Shown here in pieces: positions 59,923-64,000 of a stretch of 64,000 nt of DNA. Under the pieces are notes generated by a model. The model made no database searches, had not been told where the DNA came from, and saw nothing but the letters and a program-made list of their open reading frames with translations. The first letter of the stretch is position 1. Each line of letters opens with the position of its first letter. Made by a program: the position numbers and the translations under genes. The stretch is from an uncultured Bacteroidia bacterium (lineage in GTDB: Bacteria; Bacteroidota; Bacteroidia; Bacteroidales; UBA932), in assembly GCA_902784435.1 (NCBI GenBank), contig CACZUR010000020.1:38329-102328 (forward strand). The letters are read 5' to 3'.

Positions 59923-60999
59923 ATGTCCAAAAAAGTTCATGTATTCAACGCCGGCCCTTGCCTGCTGCCGCAGGAGGCCATTGACAAAACCATCGAGGCC
60001 CTGAAGGATTTCGCCGGCACCGGCATTTCCCTCATTTCCATCTCCCACCGCACCAAGGAGTGGGATGCCGTCATGGATGAAACCCGCGCCCTTTGGAAAG
60101 AACTCCTGCACATTCCGGACACCCATGAGGTGGTATTCCTGGGCGGCGGTGCCTCGCTGCAGTTCCTCTATGTGGCCATGAACTACCTGGAAAAGAAAGC
60201 CGCCTATCTGGACACCGGCGTATGGGCCCACAAGGCCCTGAAGGAAGCCCAGGGCATCGGCGAGGCCTACGCCATCGCCTGCTCCAAGGACCAGAACTAC
60301 ACCTATATCCCCAAGGGATTCGACATCCCCGCAGACCTGGACTACCTGCACATCACCACCAACAACACCATCTACGGCACGGAAATCCACGAAGACATGG
60401 ACTGCCCCTGCCCCCTGATTGCCGATATGTCCTCGGACATCATGTCCCGCCCGGTGGACGTGAGCAAATATGACCTCATCTACGGCGGCGCCCAGAAGAA
60501 CGTGGGCCCGGCCGGCGTCATCTTCGCCATTATCCGCAAAGACTCCCTGGGCCGCGTAAGCCGCTATATCCCCACCATGCTGGACTACCGCACCCACATC
60601 GACAAACTGTCCATGTTCAACACCCCGCCCGTGTTCGCCATCTATGTGATGAACCAGACCCTGAAGTGGCTCAAGGGCATCGGCGGCGTGGAAGCCATGT
60701 ACGAAATCAACAAGGAGAAGGCCGGCCTGCTGTACGACGAAATCGACCGCAACAGCCTGTTCGTGGGCACCGCCCGGAAGGAAGACCGCTCCCTGATGAA
60801 CGTGTGCTTCGTGATGGCCCCCGGCAAGGAAGACCTCCAGGAGGAATTCTTCGCCTTTGCCAAAGAACGCGGCATGGTGGGCATCAAGGGCCACCGCAGC
60901 GTAGGCGGATTCCGCGCCTCCTTGTACAACGCCTGCACCGTCGAGGATGTCCAGGCCCTGGTAGCATGCATGCAGGAATTTGAAAATCTGAAGAAATAA
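59923..60999 (+). CDS. serC: Phosphoserine aminotransferase
   Basis: PLP-dependent transamination of 3-phosphohydroxypyruvate in serine biosynthesis (also pyridoxal-phosphate synthesis). 358 residues: [80 protein letters not shown], and [20 protein letters not shown], where the Lys binds PLP. The stop overlaps the serA-like start by one base (TAATG). Confidence 0.97.
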   Translation: MSKKVHVFNAGPCLLPQEAIDKTIEALKDFAGTGISLISISHRTKEWDAVMDETRALWKELLHIPDTHEVVFLGGGASLQFLYVAMNYLEKKAAYLDTGVWAHKALKEAQGIGEAYAIACSKDQNYTYIPKGFDIPADLDYLHITTNNTIYGTEIHEDMDCPCPLIADMSSDIMSRPVDVSKYDLIYGGAQKNVGPAGVIFAIIRKDSLGRVSRYIPTMLDYRTHIDKLSMFNTPPVFAIYVMNQTLKWLKGIGGVEAMYEINKEKAGLLYDEIDRNSLFVGTARKEDRSLMNVCFVMAPGKEDLQEEFFAFAKERGMVGIKGHRSVGGFRASLYNACTVEDVQALVACMQEFENLKK

Positions 61000-61919
61000 T
61001 GAAAGTCTTACTCGCAACCCAGAAGCCCTTCGCAGCCAAGGCCGTAGAAGGCATTTGCTCCATTCTCACGGAAGCCGGTCACCAGGTGGACAAGCTGGAA
61101 AACTACGCCAGCCAGGAAGCGCTCCTCTCTTCCGTGGCCGATGCCGACGCCCTCATCGTGCGCTCGGACAAAGTGACGGCCGATGTCATCGCCGCCGCCC
61201 CCAAACTGAAAATCGTGGTACGTGCCGGCGCAGGATACGATAACGTGGACCTGGCGGCAGCATCGGCCCGCGGCATCGTGGTCATGAACACCCCCGGCCA
61301 GAACTCCAACGCCGTGGCGGAACTGGCCCTGGGCCTGATGATTTTCATGGCCCGTACGCACTTCACCCCGGCCACCGGCTCCGAGCTCCAGGGCAAGCGC
61401 CTGGGCGTTCAGGCCTATGGCAATGTGGGCCGGCTGGTGGGCCAGAAGGCCAAGGCGCTGGGCATGGAAGTCTGCGCCCTGGATCCCTTCCTCTCGGACC
61501 AGCAGATCCTGGACGGCGGCGCCCAGCCCGTCCACTCCGTGGAAGAGCTCTATGCCGCGTCGGACTACCTGTCCATCCACATTCCCGCCCTGCCTTCCAC
61601 CATCAAGAGCATCGGCTATGACCTGATTACCAAGATGCCCAAGGGTGCCACGCTCATCAACACCGCCCGCAAGGAAGTCATCGACGAGGAAGGCCTGCTG
61701 AAAGCCCTGGAAGAGCGTCCGGACCTGAAATACGTCACCGACGTCATGCCCGACAACTACGACCAGCTCAGCAAGAAGTTCGGCACGCGCGTGTTTGCCA
61801 CGCCCAAGAAGATGGGCGCCCAGACGGCCGAAGCCAACGTGAACGCCGGCCTGGCCGCCGCCCGCCAGATCGTGGACTTCTTCGCCACCGGAAACCGCAA
61901 GTTCCAAGTCAACAAATAA
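60999..61919 (+). CDS. serA: D-3-phosphoglycerate dehydrogenase, short form
   Basis: First step of serine synthesis. 306 residues, without the C-terminal ACT domains of longer SerA proteins. Catalytic signatures: KIVVRAGAGYDNVDLAAASA, GIVVMNTPGQNSNAVAELAL, LGVQAYGNVGRLVGQKAKAL (NAD-binding, variant of the usual glycine motif), MPKGATLINTARKEVIDEEG and FATPKKMGAQTAEANVNAGL. The role is supported by overlap with serC, followed by a DUF1015 gene, the familiar Bacteroidota serine cluster. Confidence 0.93.
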   Translation: MKVLLATQKPFAAKAVEGICSILTEAGHQVDKLENYASQEALLSSVADADALIVRSDKVTADVIAAAPKLKIVVRAGAGYDNVDLAAASARGIVVMNTPGQNSNAVAELALGLMIFMARTHFTPATGSELQGKRLGVQAYGNVGRLVGQKAKALGMEVCALDPFLSDQQILDGGAQPVHSVEELYAASDYLSIHIPALPSTIKSIGYDLITKMPKGATLINTARKEVIDEEGLLKALEERPDLKYVTDVMPDNYDQLSKKFGTRVFATPKKMGAQTAEANVNAGLAAARQIVDFFATGNRKFQVNK

Positions 61920-61928
61920 TTCCCCACT

Positions 61929-63173
61929 ATGGTAAGAGTGAAACCCTTTGCGGCCATCCGGCCGCCCAAGAACCTGGTGACCGAAGTAGCGGCACCCCCG
62001 TACGATGTCCTCAACAGCGAGGAAGCCCTGGCCATGGCCGGTGAAAAGAGCCTCCTGCACATCACCAAACCGGAGATTGACTTCCAGCCCATCGCCGGCG
62101 AGCACGAGCAGCGCACCTACGACAAGGCCGTGGAGAATTTCAAGGCCTGGAAGGAACGCGGCTGGCTGGTACGTGACGACAAAGAGAAGTACTACGTGTA
62201 TGCCCAGACCATGGGCAGCCGCACCCAGTACGGCATCGTACTGTGCGCCCACACGGATGACTACCAGAACGGCATCATCAAGAAACACGAGCTCACCCTC
62301 AAGAAGAAGGAAGACGACCGCATGGTGCACGTGCGCATCCAGAACGCCAACATCGAGCCCGTCTTCTTCGCCTTCAAGGACAACGACGAGCTCAACGCCA
62401 TCATCGCCAAGGCCGCAGCCGGCGAGCCGGAGTACAAGTTCGTGGACGAGAACAACTTCACGCACACGTTCTGGGTCATCGACGACGACGCCGTCATTGC
62501 CCGCATCACGGACATCTTCACCCACGACATCGACGCTTTCTATGTGGCCGACGGTCACCACCGCACCGCCGCCGCCGCCCGCGTGGGCGCAGAGAAAAAG
62601 GCCAACAACCCCCACCACACCGGCAACGAGGAGTACAACTACTTCATGGCCGTGTGCTTTCCCGAGAGCCATCTTCGGATCATCGACTACAACCGCGTGG
62701 TGAAAGACCTGAACGGCCTGAGTACCCAGGAGTTCTTCAAGGCCCTGGAAGAGGACTTCGTGGTAGAAAGCAAGGGGAACGCGGAAGTATACCATCCCTG
62801 CGGCCTGCACAACTTCTCCATGTACATAGAGGGCGTATGGTACAGCCTCACCGCCAAGCCCGGCCGCTACAACGACGCAGACCCTATCGGCGTACTGGAT
62901 GTCACCATCCTGTCCAACCTGGTGCTGGACAAGATCCTGGGCATCAAGGACCTGCGCACGGACAAGCGCATCGACTTTGTGGGCGGTATCCGCGGCCTGG
63001 AGGAACTGTCCCGCCGCGTAGACTCCGGCGAGATGAAAGTGGCCTTCGCCCTGTACCCGGTGTCCATGGACCAGCTCATGAGCATTGCCGACACCGGCAA
63101 CATCATGCCTCCCAAGACCACCTGGTTCGAGCCCAAGCTGCGCAGCGGCCTGGCCATCCACAGCCTGGACTAG
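61929..63173 (+). CDS. DUF1015 family protein
   Basis: 414 residues beginning MVRVKPFAAIRPPKNLVTEV and AAPPYDVLNSEEALAMA, the defining N-terminus of DUF1015. Later FYVADGHHRTAAAARVGAEK and EYNYFMAVCFPESHLRIIDY are conserved. Commonly found beside serC and serA; sometimes described as a serine-related enzyme, but biochemistry is not established in sources I can cite. Nine bp after the serA-like stop. A bidirectional hairpin at 63209-63245 separates it from the convergent methyltransferase. Confidence 0.93.
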   Translation: MVRVKPFAAIRPPKNLVTEVAAPPYDVLNSEEALAMAGEKSLLHITKPEIDFQPIAGEHEQRTYDKAVENFKAWKERGWLVRDDKEKYYVYAQTMGSRTQYGIVLCAHTDDYQNGIIKKHELTLKKKEDDRMVHVRIQNANIEPVFFAFKDNDELNAIIAKAAAGEPEYKFVDENNFTHTFWVIDDDAVIARITDIFTHDIDAFYVADGHHRTAAAARVGAEKKANNPHHTGNEEYNYFMAVCFPESHLRIIDYNRVVKDLNGLSTQEFFKALEEDFVVESKGNAEVYHPCGLHNFSMYIEGVWYSLTAKPGRYNDADPIGVLDVTILSNLVLDKILGIKDLRTDKRIDFVGGIRGLEELSRRVDSGEMKVAFALYPVSMDQLMSIADTGNIMPPKTTWFEPKLRSGLAIHSLD

Positions 63174-63208
63174 CGTGGGGACAACAATCTGATTACCAGT
63201 ATTTTATG

Positions 63209-63245
63209 CAATTATCCCCGGGTTGTTTTGCTTGGGGATAATTAC
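63209..63245. terminator. Hairpin between the convergent DUF1015 and methyltransferase genes
   Basis: AATTATCCCC (63210-63219) faces GGGGATAATT (63234-63243). Stem of 10 bp with AT-rich base but no long T-run on either side. Confidence 0.6.
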
Positions 63246-63268
63246 ATAACACACTCATATTCAACAAC

Positions 63269-63877
63269 TTACCTCCACGCGTTAAAGTGCCACAGCACCA
63301 CGCCGATGCTCACCGAAACGTTCAGGGAGTGTTTGGTGCCTTTCTGGGGAATCTCCAGGGCAAAATCGCAGGCGTCTACCACTTCCTGCTGCACGCCGGC
63401 CACTTCGTTTCCGAAGACCAGCGCGTATTTCGTGGCCACAGGCCTGCCGCCCTCCGGAAGGGAGGCCTCCAGCGGACAAGAAGAAGGCCGATGCCCGCCG
63501 GAGGCCTCTCTTCCGGCGGCGCAGAATGCGTCCAGCTTCACGGAGTGGACGGTCTGCTCCACGGCAATGACGGTGTAGCCGCCGGCCCGAAGTTCGCGAA
63601 CCAGGGCAACCACATCGTCCACGTGCTGGAAGGGAACGGATTCCTCTGCTCCCAGGGCCACCTTGTGCAGCTCCGGGGAGGGGGGCACGGGGCAGATGCC
63701 GCCCAGGTATACTTTGTCTACCCCGAAGGCGTCGGCGGTGCGGAAAGCGCTGCCCACATTGTGGGCGCTGCGGATGTTGTCCAGCACCAGCACCAGGCCG
63801 CTCAGGGGCCTTTCCTGCCGATACTGTTCCGGGGTGAGCCTGCCCAGCTCGATGTTGAGTAGTTTTCTGTCTTTCAC
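63269..63877 (-). CDS. TrmH/SpoU-type RNA 2'-O-methyltransferase with in-frame palindromic insertion
   Basis: SAM-dependent ribose methylation of tRNA or rRNA, knotted SPOUT fold. 202 residues from a GTG at 63875-63877, which follows the -7 box TACCTTTG by 4 nt. Motifs: LVLVLDNIRSAHNVGSAFRT (motif 1), YALVFGNEVAGVQQEVVDAC (motif 2) and LEIPQKGTKHSLNVSVSIGV (motif 3). Between HSVKLDAF and YALVFGNEV lies a 27-residue stretch (CAAGREASGGHRPSSCPLEA...) encoded by a palindrome (63454-63516). Related proteins have a short turn there. It does not cut motifs 1-3. Target RNA unknown. Confidence 0.92.
   Translation of the reverse strand: MKDRKLLNIELGRLTPEQYRQERPLSGLVLVLDNIRSAHNVGSAFRTADAFGVDKVYLGGICPVPPSPELHKVALGAEESVPFQHVDDVVALVRELRAGGYTVIAVEQTVHSVKLDAFCAAGREASGGHRPSSCPLEASLPEGGRPVATKYALVFGNEVAGVQQEVVDACDFALEIPQKGTKHSLNVSVSIGVVLWHFNAWR
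63454..63516. repeat. Conserved-loop palindromic element inside the trmH-like gene
   Basis: CCGGAAGGGAGGCCTCC (63454-63470) pairs with GGAGGCCTCTCTTCCGG (63500-63516) bar one position. The loop contains the core AAGAAGGCCGATGC but is 29 nt, not 32. Core lies on the strand opposite to the gene. Confidence 0.85.
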
Positions 63878-63881
63878 AATG

Positions 63882-63889
63882 CAAAGGTA
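63882..63889 (-). promoter_or_regulatory. -7 box of the trmH-like gene
   Basis: TACCTTTG on the minus strand, 4 nt before the GTG start, suggesting a leaderless transcript. The remaining 111 bp to the window end show no gene. Confidence 0.6.
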
Positions 63890-64000
63890 AGAGATTTTGC
63901 GTATATATTCTTATGGATTTTCCAAATGGTTTGGAAAGAAGTTGGCTTATAGGGCATCACTTCGATTCAACGATGTAGACTGTGGATATATATTGCGCTC

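Overview
The window is chromosomal DNA of a Bacteroidota bacterium, most likely a Bacteroidales gut or rumen commensal. Evidence: a SusC/SusD pair in a polysaccharide utilisation locus, Bacteroidota-type TAnnTTTG -7 promoter boxes, an ExbB/ExbD/ExbD cassette, DUF3127 and M16/TonB-like proteins typical of the phylum, and few Shine-Dalgarno sites. The DNA is GC-rich for the phylum, which would fit an uncultured lineage; I cannot name genus or species from sequence alone.

Region 1 (1-22331) is a pectin/polygalacturonan utilisation locus. A ten-gene leftward operon runs from GH28 through a CE12-CE8 esterase fusion, GH105, PL1, SusC, SusD and a surface lipoprotein to uxaC, uxaA and uxaB (cut by the left edge); several junctions overlap as ATGA. 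A divergent rightward unit encodes a LacI-type regulator, kdgK and eda. Together the proteins take demethylated pectin to galacturonate, then tagaturonate, altronate, KDG, KDPG, and finally pyruvate plus glyceraldehyde-3-phosphate. Three CAAACGTTTG operators sit on or near the divergent promoters. The SusC protein carries an unusual C-terminal OmpA-like domain.

Region 2 (22371-32828) holds three GH3 glycosidases, a GH125 mannosidase, dihydrolipoyl dehydrogenase and an M48 lipoprotein peptidase. Region 3 (32943-39131) has queA, a repeat-expanded dprA, a REP-associated tyrosine transposase (RAYT-like) gene bracketed by two near-identical 110-bp nested palindromes and several tandem arrays, a small PAS protein and tatD. 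Region 4 (39210-48234) has ansA, an ExbB/ExbD energy-transduction cassette (exbB with an apparent frameshift), asnS, udk, a TonB-like protein and an M16 peptidase. Region 5 (48415-63877) is housekeeping: recQ, FKBP, DUF3127, dnaG, metG, an SPFH lipoprotein, miaA, an IMPACT-family protein, serC, serA, DUF1015 and a TrmH-type methyltransferase.

The most unusual theme is the number of palindromic or duplicated elements lying in frame inside protein-coding genes (uxaA twice, GH105, GH28, dprA, tatD, the M16 peptidase, metG, trmH). Four share a conserved loop (core AAGAAGGCCGATGC) but have different, still self-complementary stems. With the RAYT locus this points to an active or recently active palindromic-element system that expands into coding sequence. 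No tRNA, rRNA or CRISPR array was recognised.
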